Shown: positions 22,600 through 34,516 of the stretch, piece after piece
How positions within the stretch are numbered: the stretch's first letter is position 1
Layout: every line of letters begins with the position of its first letter
DNA from: Eucalyptus grandis
Lineage: Eukaryota; Streptophyta; Magnoliopsida; Myrtales; Myrtaceae
Length of the DNA: 64,000 nt
Reading direction: 5' to 3'
Assembly (NCBI RefSeq): GCF_016545825.1
Contig: NC_052614.1
Location: forward strand, 12,170,559 to 12,234,558
The notes under the pieces: model-generated
Databases searched by the model: none
What the model was told of the DNA's origin: nothing
What the model saw: the letters and a program-made list of their open reading frames with translations, nothing else
Translations under genes and position numbers: made by a program

Positions 22600-23650
22600 G
22601 AAACTAAGATCACCGGAATCATTGACATTAAAAAATATCTAACTTTTATTTTTAAAATGAAAATTTTGGATGAAGTAGATACATTCTCACATATTAAAAT
22701 TAAAAATGGTAGGGGTTATTTTTTGTGCCAAAGTGATGACATGAAAAAGATGTTAAATATATTTAAACATCTTGGCTTCAGAGAAAATGGTACTTCATTT
22801 TTTTTATGACCCTGGAACCCCCGTACAATCGATAGCCGACGAGATAAACCAGCGACGGCGCTAGCTCAGGACCCACCATTAGGGTGCCACACTTAAAAAT
22901 CCCTAACAACAGCGCTGGGATTCGAACTCCCCCCTCCCAGATGAGGGTGTGAGAGTGCAAAGCCAACGCTGCTGCTGCGGGCGGTGGTAAATGAGTACTT
23001 CATTTGATTCTACTATTAAATTAAATTATAATACCGGTAGAATAGTAGCACAACTTAAATATGCGAGTGCTATAAGGTCTTTAATATATGTGAAACATTG
23101 TAATAGACCTGATATTGCTTATTTTGTGTATAAGTTGAGTAGGTATACTAGTAATTTACGTATTGAACATTGGAAATCCATTACCGAAATTTTTGGTTAT
23201 CTTAAGAAAACTAAAATTTAAGATTGTTCTATGATAATTATCCGGCTGTTGTAGAATGATACACCGATATTAGTTGGATTACAAGTATGGATGATAAACA
23301 ATCTACTACTGGATGGATTTTCACATTTGATAGTTGTGTTGTTTCCTGGATGAGCAAGAAACATATATATTAGTCAATGATGGAATCCGAATTCATTGCT
23401 TCAGCAGCAACTGAGAAATAGCCTGAATTAATTAGGAATTTGTTGTTGGATATTAAGTTATGGCCTAGTCCTCTACCTGCTACTTCTATCCATTGTAATA
23501 GTTAGGCTACTTTGGTAAAGGCTTATAGTAGCACTTTTAATGATAAGTCTAAGACATTAGTACGATAAGTAATTAAAGATGGTACCATAACAATTGTATG
23601 TAAGGTTTAGCAATATTCTAGCCAAATCCCTTGACAAAGGCTTTATCAAG
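22600..23650 (+). pseudogene. Copia RT C-terminus and RNase H (broken, SINE-interrupted)
   Basis: Readable pieces: ETKITGIIDIKKYLTFIFKM and NGRGYFLCQSDDMKKML (RT end, 22600-22800); then, after the SINE, SLIYVKHCNRPDIAYFVYKL (23070-23130; the CTRPDIAY block), and then DISWITSMDDKQSTTGWIF and MMESEFIASA (RNase H catalytic region with the MEAE-like block read here as MESE, 23260-23410). Several in-frame stops follow. A copia RT/RNase H, non-functional. Confidence 0.85.
22801..22994 (-). mobile_element. tRNA-derived SINE with 11-bp TSD
   Basis: On the minus strand it runs from 22994 through a tRNA-like head with B-box-like GAGTTCGAATCCC (about 22918-22930) to an A-run at 22801-22805. Direct repeats GTACTTCATTT lie at 22790-22800 and 22995-23005. 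The host copia reading is continuous across one TSD copy when the insert is ignored, which confirms the borders. The A box is not clear. About 194 bp, a normal plant SINE length. Confidence 0.88.
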
Positions 23651-24205
23651 AAATATGGTAAAAATGACCTCACAAGAAATGAGGCTGAAAGCCTTTAATT
23701 AGATCACCAGTAATGGCAACCCAATATTTTCCTAGAATATTACTACTTATGAGTTTTAATAGATGAGAACAAGTTACTGAATGTGATTGTGTAATATTGA
23801 TGTAGCCTTGATATGAGAAGTCAATATCTTCTGTTACGTTTTGTAGGTTAAATGTATAGTACAAATTTGTAATGTGTTAATAGTAACAAAAACACAAGAT
23901 CATTACTTTCTAAAGAGCTCATAAAACAGGATTAAACGCAAGGCCATAATAGTGCGGAATAATATAGAATTTCTTGCTGAAATAAGAGGTTAGTATGTGT
24001 GCAGTATGTTCGATTATATTATTTAAAAGTACAACTTTAAAACCGAGCTACTTGTCACCTTAATAGAATTTTGATATATTTACATTAAGTAAAGGTTTAA
24101 CTCGAAAGAGACCTTTATGTATGTATATTAATCTTATTGAAATTTTGGCTGTGTATTTCTAACATTTTATTTTCTACTTTTTGTTTTACAAACAAAGTAG
24201 GGAAT

Positions 24206-24722
24206 TGTTGGTAGTTTGTTCATAAAACAAATTAAAAGGTGTCTTGTCCCACATCGAAAAGATGTGAATGCACATGTGATCGAGATTTGACACTAACTAA
24301 CGATCATTATTTTTTTATTGAAAAATCTGATTTATTTCTATAAAAAAAATAACCATGAAGTCTTATTGACAAAGCACGACTGTTCACAAAGAAATTACGG
24401 TTATTTTTTATTTATTACTAATGTAACTTCGAATTTTATACGTCTTTTCAACGTAACTTTTAAAAAAACGTACTTATTCACTTTGTAACCTTTCCCAAAA
24501 GGTTCTTTGTTCATTTTGCAACCTTTTGAAAAGTTGGCTCTGTTCAAAAGACAAATATAACTTCATTAGTTTTTGAGATCATTTTCGAGTCTTCTTTTCA
24601 AAACTACAACCATCTTATTCAATTATTTGTTATAAAGACCTTGAAAAAAAATATTATAATTGATATCTAGTATTCTAATTTGAGACTTTGTTATATATTG
24701 AAGGAAATTTGCTGGTGACCAT
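24206..24722 (+). repeat. 3' LTR of plus-strand copia, first part
   Basis: Begins TGTTGGTAGTTTG directly after the PPT CAAAGTAGGGAAT. It includes the copia-typical gtcccacatcg box (24246-24256) and repeated pieces of the form cttttcccaaaaggtt. Broken at 24722 by the insertion of the gag-only element; its last five bases are the TSD accat. Confidence 0.75.
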
Positions 24723-25208
24723 TGTTGACACCTAAATTTTGATTAGGTTTTTAATTAGGCCTTAGTTTCTTTATTTATGTATTTTTCCTCTTTTTTGGAT
24801 AAATAGATAATAACAAGAGAAAACAACAAAAAACAAATAAAAACAACAAAACAACCAAAAAAAAAAAAAAAAAAGAAAGCAAAAGCCCGCAGCCTTCCCC
24901 TCTTTTTCTCTCCCTCGCGCAGCCCCCCACAGCCCGGCCCGCGCAACCCAACCCTTCCCCCTCCTTCTTCCTTCTCCTTCCTTCTTCTTCTTCGTGCCTC
25001 TGTTCATCACGTGCGGCGGCTGGCGACCCACTCAAGGGTAGCCTACGGCAGAGAGGAATGGAGGTAGGCTGCCGAAGGAGAGGACGATGCGCATGCGCCT
25101 TCAATGCGTGCCTTTAATGCTAAGATGAGACGTCGTTTAGCTGCAGGGGACCGGTCGGCAAGCCAAAGACCGGGGGTCGAGCCCCTTCGTCAACCAGAGC
25201 TCCTTGCC

Positions 25209-25216
25209 TATAAATA
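25209..25216 (+). promoter_or_regulatory. TATA box in 5' LTR
   Basis: TATAAATA in the context gcctataaatagcgaa; conserved in the 3' LTR at 35012-35019. It would place transcription start about 30 bp downstream, so the hairpin array is in the RNA leader. Confidence 0.75.
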
Positions 25217-25270
25217 GCGAAGCACCTCCATCGTCGAAGGACACACAAGCCAACAAGCTCAAAGGGGTCG

Positions 25271-25505
25271 CTGAGGGACTTCAGGAAGCTCAAAGAGCGA
25301 GCAAGGTAGAAATCGGGTCGCGAGCTCAAACCACCTCCCTCCGAGAGACTTCGGGAGGTGGGCGCGAGCAAGCCCGAGGGGAGAGAGCACGGCGAACTCG
25401 GAGACTTTCCTTTGAGAGACTTCAGGGGAGATTCAAAGAGCGAACTCACGAGAGAAATCCGATAGCAAACTCGAACGACCTCCCTTTGAGAGACTTCAGG
25501 GGAGG
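25271..25505 (+). promoter_or_regulatory. Array of four GAGACT-loop hairpins (5' LTR copy)
   Basis: Four short inverted repeats share the core GA-GAGACT-TC (GGGACT in the first): 25271-25284 (CTGA/TCAG), 25333-25359 (CCGA/TCGG, plus an ACCTC/GAGGT outer stem), 25409-25430 (TTGA/TCAG) and 25479-25505 (CCTCCC/GGGAGG outer stem). The loop is constant while stem bases vary in pairs. Located just downstream of the TATA box. Confidence 0.65.
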
Positions 25506-26867
25506 CCGACGACAAGTGAACCCGGAGAGAGAGGGTCGAGCTGGGTAAGAAGGAGGGGTCGAGGTCCAGATCTGAAGATCCAGGGGCGAGAAGGCTGGAT
25601 CTGGGAGTCGAGTGCCCTCCGCCGCAGCGCTCGGCCATCGTTGTCGCCATCCGCTCCCCCCCCCCCCGGCACCATCGCCATTCGATCATTGCTGCTCGCC
25701 ATTCACCACAGCCCCAACGTTGTCACCACCACTATTCGCCGCCGCGTCACGTCTTTGTTGTAGCTAGGTATCAGCCACCGCTCGCCACCACTCGATGTCC
25801 CTGTCTACCGCGTCACTACCGTCGCCCCCCGTCCGTGAAACCTAATCCCCCAGCCCTGACCGGCCAAATAGATCGGCTACCGTTGTTGAGTTGTGCTCTC
25901 CAGTCCGACAATCGACCGACCACCGCCGTCCTCTACGTAGCTGTTGTCAACGATGCGAGCCGCCGCTCCAGCCCCTCCATCGACGCCGCGAATAGAGAGA
26001 AGTGAGAGAGAGAGCCACAAAGCCAGGCGGAATCCGGTCGGGCGCATGACCCGGTTCCCCTAGGGTTTCTTCAAGTGGGTTGGGTTGTCGGGCCGGGTAT
26101 CCCTTTTTTAATTCAAATAGGCCCAATTCCGGTGTGTAGGCTGAGGTTTTCTAAGAAAAACAAAAACAAAAAAATATGGGCCGAGCCTGCAACGCAGGCC
26201 TGTCCGCGTTCTGGGCGGACAACGCAGGTGGGACCCAACCCTGGATCCAACCCGGGTCGTTAAATATATCATATTATATTAATATAATAATATTTTAATA
26301 AAAAAATAAATAAAAATTTATTTACCAAAAATATCAAAAATATCAAAAATATCCATATTTTCCCAAAAAAGCCAACAAATGATTTATATTTTCAAAAAGA
26401 TCAAAAATCCAAAAAATGATTTTTATGTCAAAAAAAAACAAAATGTCAAAAAAATGCTTTTTATGTCAAAAAAAAAATGAGAAAAAGACCCAAAAAATAT
26501 TTTTCCTCTACAAATGAATGGAAAACCCTCAAAAAATCCAAAAAGTCTTAGGGTTTAAACAAGATTAGGTACCGAAAGGGTATTAGTGATTAACTAGTGT
26601 AATCAAGTCCTCGATTCTAATTTCTCTAGTTACGCAGGAGCGAGTATTTCTTCCGATATTTCGCTTGGGTTTCTAATCGACCCACCCCAAATTGATTAGT
26701 GGCGACTCCGTTTTAAAATTAATTTATAGGTTAAAAAACTTGGACCATTAAGTCATGAATTGGTGGACTTGGGAGAGTCCAAGCCAAAAGACCTAGCCGA
26801 ACCATTAGCCTCCTTTAGGTGACCCGCCTTGATTGGGCGCCGAAGAAAAAAAGAGATCGCGACAGCT

Positions 26868-26885
26868 TGGCGACTCCATTGGGGA
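26868..26885 (+). other. Primer-binding site of the gag-only element
   Basis: TGGCGACTCCATTGGGGA, three bases after the LTR end; identical to the minus-strand site at 5184-5201. Resembles the tRNA-Arg-type PBS reported for Ogre/Tat elements. Confidence 0.85.
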
Positions 26886-27836
26886 GATTTGAGGACTTAG
26901 GCCGTTTTATCTTGTTTAAGCACTTTACTGACTTGTTTTTTTTTTTCTTTATGCAGATCAGTAGCTTAAATGTTTATTTTAATTTTGGTTAAAATAGATT
27001 GTTTTGTTATTATAAACTATTGTGCATGCTTTATTGTTTTAACACTACACATGGCACACACAACCCAGCCGCCGGACCTGAGCCGCCATAGGATATTTAG
27101 GATGGTGTTAAAAAAGATACGGCTTCAAACGCGAGACTGCGTTATGAAGTTGCCTTTTTTTCCCCGAATTTCTTTAGCCGAGGTTAAGAGGGTCCGCTAC
27201 TAACGCGAGACTGCGACGGATGGATACCTTTCTAATTTCAACAAACCTTCTTAGTTAGAAATCGAGCCACACATATCATACGCATGTCAATGTAATTGTC
27301 ATCAATTTTCTCGCATGATGTAAGTTTTTTCTTGTGCTTTGCAATTTACTTACCTTCCAGCATATATTGAACAGTCCATGATTAGTCTAGGATTTAATAC
27401 CATAGTCATTTAAATTTGGAAATAATTGTCATAAAGTTTTTTTAAAAAAAAAAAATTGCAAAAGAAATTACTTTTAGTTGATGTTTTTATTCTCAAGCAT
27501 GTTACAAAGCTCTTTTCCGCAAGAATTTTCATTTGCTTCAAAAGGGATAGAAGTCTTTTTCAAAATTTGTTGCAATTCATACTTTCTTCGCCTTTCAAAT
27601 TGAGTATCTTTTTAGTCTATGCAAACATGTCACATGCCTTTTTTTCAATTTATGCTTAGGGAATCTTCTACATGTACAAACTTTTCATAAACAAACAAAA
27701 GGGTAGGATTAGGTCGTCATCATGGATTGACTCCCTATTTACGCCTTGTATTCACACACGCTTGTTTATTCATGACTAGGTAATCACGGAATGTCAACGT
27801 TCGCCGATCCAGACTCGTTCAAAAGCAAGAGCAAGA

Positions 27837-28907
27837 ATGGCCGAAGAAAATGTACCAAGCCGTATTGCAATTGTGGAAAGTGAAATGAAGCAAGTCTTTA
27901 AAGTGCTTCAACAACTTTCAAAGCAGATAGACTCCATCCAGGGCAAACTCACTCCTGCCCTGGCCTCAATCGAGGTATTATTGCCACAATCATCTATTAG
28001 GGGTGATCAAGGTGGAGATACCGACGATAATATGCCTAAATTGGAGGATGATCTGCACCAAACCGCGATTGAGATAGTTAAGCCAAACAGTTTGTCTAAA
28101 ACTGAGCATGACAAACATCTCAAAAGCTTAAGGAGAGACTAAAACAACTGCAAGGCCTCCAAGATCCTACTTTGACAGACCTCTCCATTTATTCCAATGT
28201 CAAAATGCCGGAAAAATTCAAAATGCCTGAGTTTGAGAAGTACGATGGCACAACTTGCCCTAGGGCTCATTTGCAAATGTACTTAGTTCGAATGACCCAA
28301 TACGTTAATAATGCACCATTAATGATATAGTTGTTCCAATCAAGTTTAATAGGCCCTGCCCTGAGGTGGTACATTACAAAGAACATGAATCTCCTCGAAA
28401 CATGGAGCGAAGTGAGTGAGGCATTCCTCAAGCAATATAAGTTCATAATGGACATTACCCCTTCTCGTGAGGATCTTGAGCGTACCGAAAAGAAAAAGCA
28501 CGAATCGTTCAAAGAATATGCTATTAGATGGAGGAACATGGCCGCCCAAATCAGTCCTGAACCAATCAATTTCGAGCTGAGAAGGATGTTTATCAAAACC
28601 CTCCCCTACGAGTACTGCAATCGAATGGTAATCACAATCACTGAATCGTTTAATCAACTCATTCCAGTAGGGGAGCAAATCGAGATAGGGTTGAGGGATG
28701 GTTGGTTCACTAAACTTGCACCCACGAGCAAGTTTAGCATGAAGAAGGATAAAGAATCTCTGGTAGATGTCAATGCAACCTACAATCATTCTCTTAGCAA
28801 CAGAGAAAGAAGGGCTAGATGATATGACCACCATGTTTGGAGACCTTTTCATGGGCGCCATCAACGAAGGACCGTCAGGGGAAATGGGTGCAGGCCCGCT
28901 CAAGTAG
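27837..28907 (+). pseudogene. gag: Gag of the gag-only element (one frameshift, one stop)
   Basis: Starts MAEENVPSRIAIVESEMKQV, a heptad-like helix, and stays open to 28142. A frameshift near 28136 moves the reading to KMPEKFKMPEFEKYDGTTCP and HLQMYLVRMTQYVNNAPLMI, followed by a TAG at 28328. After the stop the same domain continues with SLIGPALRWYITKNMNLLE, FLKQYKFIMDITPSREDLER and FKEYAIRWRNMAAQI to about 28720. Order and spacing are those of the plant retrotransposon gag domain; compare 2167-2748. The frame near the end reads GDLFMGAINEGPSGEMG and stops at about 28906. No zinc knuckle or protease follows. Two lesions make it non-functional as read. Confidence 0.85.
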
Positions 28908-31900
28908 AAGCCTTTTTAATTTCCTTGCATACTCCCCTACGTGGGAACTTGTACATCTTTCTTAAGCCTGGCTTGTTTTATTTTCAATATCAGTTCCGCT
29001 TGAGGAACTAACTTTTGAAAACACTTTTCCAAAATGTAAATCCACCTATTAAATAAAGTTGAAAATATTTTGCGAGCATGAGGCGGTATCCCAAACCAGC
29101 CCAGTGATGCTATCCAACCATGAAAAGAAAATATCATCCAAGAAGAATACTAAGGGCTGAGCTTCCTCATGCTTTCTTCCCCCCAAAGATATATACTTTT
29201 GAAAATAAAAAAATGTTTTATTACCAAAAGCTTTCGTCAAAACAAAATGTTAAATTTAATCATATTTGTCTTTCTGACTCACTCACTTCGTGTCTCATAA
29301 CATCATCCCCCTTGACTTAGTGTGACAGGGGGCATTTGAAGCTGGCGTATCATGTGAACTCGCCAAATTCAAAGACACTCTTCCAAGAAGGCAATGGGGC
29401 AAATAGAAAAGATCATCCCATTTCAAAGAAGGTAAGTCTTATTCTTGGAATATAATTTTGGAAATGATGTCCTCTCTCTTCTATTTACAAGAAACGAAAG
29501 ATAGGACGTAATAGGTACAGGCATACAATTGAAATCAAGCCATCCCCGGGAGCTCTGTGCACTCCACCTCATTCCTATCCAACTCCTTCTCAAGACAGAG
29601 CAACATCTTCTTCCCTCAACATGCCCGAGCAACTAGATGTTGTGGTTTCATCAATGGGATTTCTAGCTTCAACAAGCCAAGAAGTGCATAAAAAGAATTT
29701 TTCCTCTCTTCCTTTGAGTTGAATACTGTCAACAGGGAGAAAATCTAGACAGTTGAGATTCCATAGAAGCTTGAAGTACATGACTTTGTCCAATGTTGCT
29801 AATGGTCATATAGTTAAAGACAGAATGAGAAATTTCACAGAAGGAAGGCGTTAAAGATGAATCAACGACCAGTAATCATGCATACATGGCCACAAATGAG
29901 AAAGGCCAATCGAAAGAGACGTCAAACTGTGTCAAGATGAAAATGCTGTCATCAACATTCAAATATCCTTAGGAGCCAACAAATACAAACTATGAGGAAG
30001 GGTACATCGGTATCATTTCCAATACTCCCTCTCTCTGAACTCGCTTTTGACATATTTTCCCTATTAACAGGAAGCATTGGGATTCAAGAAACAAGCTTAA
30101 TGGTTAATTTGGGCAAATCAAGTGACCCATATCGATTTACCTAACTTGGTATGAAAGGACGTGTCGTCCAGGAGCCAAGTCAGTTAAATGAAAAAAGAAG
30201 CACCCTACAGACATCATCGGCTCCTCTAGCTGAGTGGTACCCGGAAGAAGCAAAATGGTCCGAAGTCGGGGTTCAAATCCCCGACGCGGCAGTTAGCCGC
30301 TTGGTAAAAAAATAATAAAAAAGTTTTTGCTTCTCTTGCGCCTGCAAATTAAAAGAGAGCCGGTGACCTAACGAAGCAAAAGACGTAGGACTTCATGTCC
30401 CACTTGCACTTTAGGTCCATCCAATCATCTACAAACTAGTGAAGGGTAATCTTGTATCGCTTCCAAGTTATTCGACTCTTGAAAGAGCTTCTGACTAACA
30501 TGATCCCTTTTATCTTTGTAGGATCACTTGACCGTAAAAAAATGCGGATAATAAGGAAAGACATGTCAAACTCGATAAGCTCTCATAAGCGAAATGGCAT
30601 CCCGAGTAATCACCAAAGCAAATGACAGAAAATCTTCATGCCTCAACTCACATTTGATTTTGGCCGGACTAATTGATCTACTTGTACATCTTCTCTTAAG
30701 TGCGGGGGCAAAGCGAGATGCACGATCGATTCCCAATCCTTAGCTGATCATTCATGTGTCATATCCCTAATCAATAGGGACAACCATCGACACCCATTTG
30801 CAAATAACCCTTTTGATGTTCAAAATCTAACATATTTGGAAACACCATTATGTTAGCCCCTAAAGTTGTCAATAGGGTCTTTTTTGAGTCAAAACCATTC
30901 ATTTGTTTTGAGAGTACAAACTCCATCACATTTAAAATGCATGCATTTTCCAAATGGATTTTGCATGATGATATTGTCTGTCTAAATCATTCCATTGAGA
31001 ATTTTAGAATAGATAGCTAATTAAAGAATACAAGATTGATTGAGCATGTTGGATGAGGCGCGTCAGAATGATGACAGGCAAGCTATATCTTACACACAGT
31101 CCCCGATCTATACACTTGTGAGATGAGTGCAGAAGATTCCATGACTGCAAGGTAAAGAGTTCTCTTGCGAATGGTACGATAACCAAATTAGTGAGAGGCA
31201 TTTCATTGCTCACCCCTTTGAGCTCCTTACACTGGTGAAGCTTCTCCCATACCCCCGTCAAGAACCACCCCACACTGAGGCTGATTGGAGGCGAAGCAGC
31301 ATCACAAAGTGAGAAGAGAGATAGAAATTTTCTTGCTCGCACTTGCATCAGTCTTCGAGTGTCTTTATTACACATGAACACTCGCATTAATTTAAGTGTC
31401 TTAGAATGATGAAGAGCAATTCCTTCTCTATGCACTTGTATGCATTGTACAACCCAAGTGAGTTTATAATTTTACCCTCACATTGAGACAAAGTAGAAGT
31501 TATTGCCATAGCCTAGAGCGCCGACTAAAGATGAAGACTCAACAATCTGAATAACGATACTTCAATTGAACTTGCCTAGATCAGTTCCTCAAGCAACAAA
31601 AATGAAAAAACTATGGGCATAAAAAAGCAGTGTACCTAGTAAAAGCAAGGTCAAATGCCCATAAATGAAAATTTGGGATAAAAAAATAGGGGTATGAAAA
31701 AGCAGTGTGCTTGGTAAAAGCAAAGCCAATGCCCCCAGCAAAAAATATAGTCAATTGTATTCCCAAGAGAAGTTGTTGTTGTGGTTCGATTGGTAGAGCC
31801 TCCATCTAACAGTGAGAAGAAAGACTGGTGACAAATGCCAAGGCAATCACCAGCTCTCACCCTTTTACACATGAGTCAAGCTTGCATTGCGTCCCATTGT

Positions 31901-32460
31901 AAAAGTCTCTTCAAACTAGAGGCACTTCAATTAACGTAGGATTTTATGTGTACATAAGCATCGCTCGAAGAAGTATGAGCAAGATTACTCTATCTCTTTT
32001 CGCAGGATTCTTGACTTGCAAACCCGGAGATAATCATGCGGCACTTCATTCATGAGCCTTGACCTCGACGGTCCCATTTGATGAGTTGTTGACCAAGTCT
32101 TCATCACAATTTCAACAAAGACCTCTCACATTGGTAAAGTTGTACCACTTGCAATAATACTCGGACCCCTGTTGACATGATGATAGTGAGATAGTGTGGT
32201 CCTTATAAATCCCGCATCAATGGTCAAGATAGCCTTTTCCATGCGAGTGAGTGAAAAGTCCTTTCAGAATGAAAGTCCCTCATCTGGCATGCTCAAGATA
32301 TCTACAATCTAAATGAAATTTTTCTTTCAAAATCTTCCCCAATGGAATTCGGATGATGCAAAACTGACAAAGTTGTCATGCATGAATCTCATTTGAACTC
32401 ATGAATTTATAGCATAAATAATCATGTGTGCTTATTATCCAATAGACATACTATCAGAAA
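28908..32460. other. Interior of the gag-only element, non-coding
   Basis: About 3.5 kb with no pol similarity in any frame. I see a cagggggcattt-type box near 29326-29336, a tRNA-like sequence near 30219, and two copies of a block of about 75 bp at 31616-31745 that share aaaaagcagtgtgc and ggtaaaagcaa. Short readings (for example 31004-31435 minus) show nothing recognisable. Confidence 0.6.
30219..30290 (+). other. tRNA-like sequence (A box and B box), degenerate
   Basis: TAGCTGAGTGG (A-box-like) is followed at tRNA-like spacing by CGGGGTTCAAATCCCCG, a perfect T-arm with the B box GGTTCAAATCC. The acceptor arms do not pair and no anticodon stem forms, so this is not a working tRNA gene. An A-rich stretch follows (30306-30330), so it may be the head of a SINE. 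No clear TSD. Confidence 0.45.
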
Positions 32461-32539
32461 TCAGAGATATTGCCAGGTAAGCATATCCCTATCCCCATTT
32501 GTCTTAAAGTACCTACCACTGTCTAGGTACTCTTCTTGA

Positions 32540-33500
32540 CACTCAACCTGTTTGAGTTGTCTTTGAAGTTTGGATGCTCGTGACTATCCAAGTATCCTCT
32601 TGTCTTTGAGTACCGGCCACCATTCGGATACTCCCTTTCCATGACACTCGACCTGTCTGAGTTGTCCTCAACATTGTATCATTGAATACTAGTAGCCATT
32701 CAAGTATTCCATCGCATTGTGCACTTGTAGTTACCCAGGTATGCTCTCTTATTATCATAGCACTTGGACCTGTCTAAGTAGTCCCAGATCGTATATTAAA
32801 TACTTGTGTTCATCCAAGTATTCCAATACTTTGTACACCTATGGCTACCAAGTGTTCTAGGCCTTTGAGTGCATGCAACCTTCCAGGTAAGCCTTGTGCT
32901 ACATTCAAATTTATGTTGCCAGGAGGTGGGAGACCTTCATAAATATGGGAGGCACGCCTCGATATTCCCAATTACCAGAGATGAGAGACCTTCATGAATA
33001 TCCAAGGTACGTCCTCGATATTCCAACTACCAGGAGATGAGAGACCTTCACGAAAATGCGAGATCCATCCTCAATATTTCCACATACCAGGAGGTGAGAG
33101 ACATTCATGAATATCCCAAGTACATCCTCGATATTCTATTCTCCAGAATTCGTACTTGTGATCATCCAAGTACTCTTTCAACACCTGCACGCAATCAGGT
33201 ACTCCTTCAACGCCTGTAAACATCCAGGCACCCTCCAGAATTCGTACTTGTGATCATCCAAGTACTCTTTCGACACCTACAAGCAATTAGGTACCCCTTC
33301 AATACCTGCGAATGTCCAAGTATCCTCCAGGAGTTGGTACTTGTGATTATCCAAGCACCCTTTCGATGCCTGCGAACATCTAGGCACCCTTTAGAATTCA
33401 CACTTGTGATCATCCAAGTACCCTTTCGATGCCTGCAAAGGCCCAACTATCATTTAGGTTAGTACTTGTGAATATCTAGGTACTCTTTCAAAATGCCTGT
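32540..33500 (+). repeat. Diffuse repeats, ccaagta-box type
   Basis: Recurrent short blocks (for example acttgtgatcatccaagtac at 33168 and 33246, gaggtgggagaccttca-type at 32930-33110) at irregular spacing. It leads directly into the regular 87-bp array at 33525. Looks like a decayed older array. Confidence 0.7.
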
Positions 33501-33524
33501 AAATGTCCAAGCACCCAACAAACA

Positions 33525-34180
33525 GATGCCCTAAGAAAGGTCGTTGTATCCCCCGAGAAAGGTCGAGAGCCATCCGGTGTCCTTGACGAAGATCAGACAC
33601 CAAAAAAACAAGATACCCTGAGAAAGGTCGGCACATCTCCTGAGAAAATCGGGTATCAACCAGTGTCCTTGACTAAAGTCAGGCACCCCAACAAATCGAT
33701 GCCCTGAGAAAGGTCAGCGCATCTCCCAAGAAAGGTCGGGTACCAACCAGTGTCCTTGATTGAGGTCAGGCACCCCAACAAATCGATGCCCTGAGAAAGG
33801 TCGGCGCATCTCCCGAGAAAGGTTGGGTATCAACCGGTGTCCTCGACTAAGGTCAGCACCCCCAACAAATCGATGCCCTGAGAAAGGTTGGCACATCTCC
33901 CGAGAAAGGTCGGTACCAACCGGTGTCCTCGGCTGAGATCAGGCACCCCCAACAAATCAATGCCCTAAGAAAGGTCGGCGCATCTCCCAAGAAAGGTCGG
34001 GTACCAACTGGTGTCCTCAACTAAGGTCAGACACCCCAACAAATCGATGCCCTGAGAAAGGTCGGCACATCTCCCGAGAAAGGTCGGGTACCAACTGGTG
34101 TCCTAGATAGAGATCGGGCACCTCACAAATCGATGCTCTAAGAAAGGTCAGCGCATCCCCCGAAAAAGGTCGGGTAAACA
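33525..34180 (+). repeat. 87-bp tandem array, about 8 units
   Basis: Units starting GATGCCCTGAGAAAGG or a close variant lie at 33525, 33612, 33698, 33785, 33872, 33959, 34046 and 34132, at 86-87-bp spacing. Each has two gagaaaggtcgg boxes and a ggtgtcct box. The array sits between the non-coding interior and the 3' LTR, a position where Tat/Ogre-like elements commonly carry tandem repeats. Confidence 0.92.
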
Positions 34181-34503
34181 ACTTATTGCTCTAACAGGAG
34201 ACCGAAGAATGGTTTGGATCCTGCAATAGCAATTTCCCGTCAAGGCAACCGAAGAAAGGTTCGGGTCTTGGAGGAGCAACCTCATCACGTTACCAGGTAA
34301 GAGCATGCCTTGATACTTGCCAAGCTCGAGATTCGCACCCTTATCTCGCTCGTGCCCGGTAAGTAATTACAGGTATCTTCTTATCTATCTTACTGCATAT
34401 AATATTATATTGCTCTTTACTGCATAAGAGAATAGGTAAGATATAACCTACTGCATAGATAAAATTTAGGTATCAGTTTATCTTTCTCTACAAGCTCACC
34501 TTC

Positions 34504-34516
34504 AAAGAGGAGCAAC
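34504..34516 (+). other. Polypurine tract before 3' LTR
   Basis: AAAGAGGAGCAAC lies directly before TGTTAACACC of the 3' LTR. Its place is right; its purity is moderate. Confidence 0.65.

Larger units (their letters stand above)
22591..24722 (+). mobile_element. Ty1/copia remnant, pol 3' half plus start of 3' LTR
   Basis: Order on the plus strand: end of RT (22600-23220), RNase H (23230-23650), non-coding 3' region, PPT (24193-24205), and 3' LTR from 24206. The gag, protease and integrase parts are missing, and the left junction is with the HIBADH-like pseudogene. A SINE sits in it at 22801-22994. The LTR is interrupted at 24722 by the gag-only element and resumes at 36663. Confidence 0.85.
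24723..26864 (+). repeat. 5' LTR of the gag-only element
   Basis: Order: A/T-rich start, a poly-A tract (24857-24875), a C/T-rich stretch, a TATA box (25209-25216), an array of GAGACT-loop hairpins (25271-25505), a GC-rich Arg/Pro-coding-looking section to about 26250, and an A-rich tail with caaaaatat repeats. It has diverged from the 3' LTR by many substitutions and indels, so the insertion is not recent. Confidence 0.93.

Noticed and set aside
25120..25689. 189-codon minus-strand open frame in the 5' LTR of the gag-only element
   Set aside because: It lies in the GC-rich leader; the frame is not kept in the 3' LTR, and it has Ser/Arg/Pro low complexity without motifs.
30219..30290. Functional tRNA gene
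   Set aside because: Only the T-arm and A/B boxes are present; acceptor and anticodon stems do not pair.
31773..31800. Second tRNA-like A box (gattggtagagcctcc)
   Set aside because: No B box or pairing arms follow within tRNA distance.
33714..33896. Minus-strand 29-residue repeat protein in the 87-bp array
   Set aside because: 87 is a multiple of three, so any open frame repeats by chance; other units shift by one base (86 bp) and break it.
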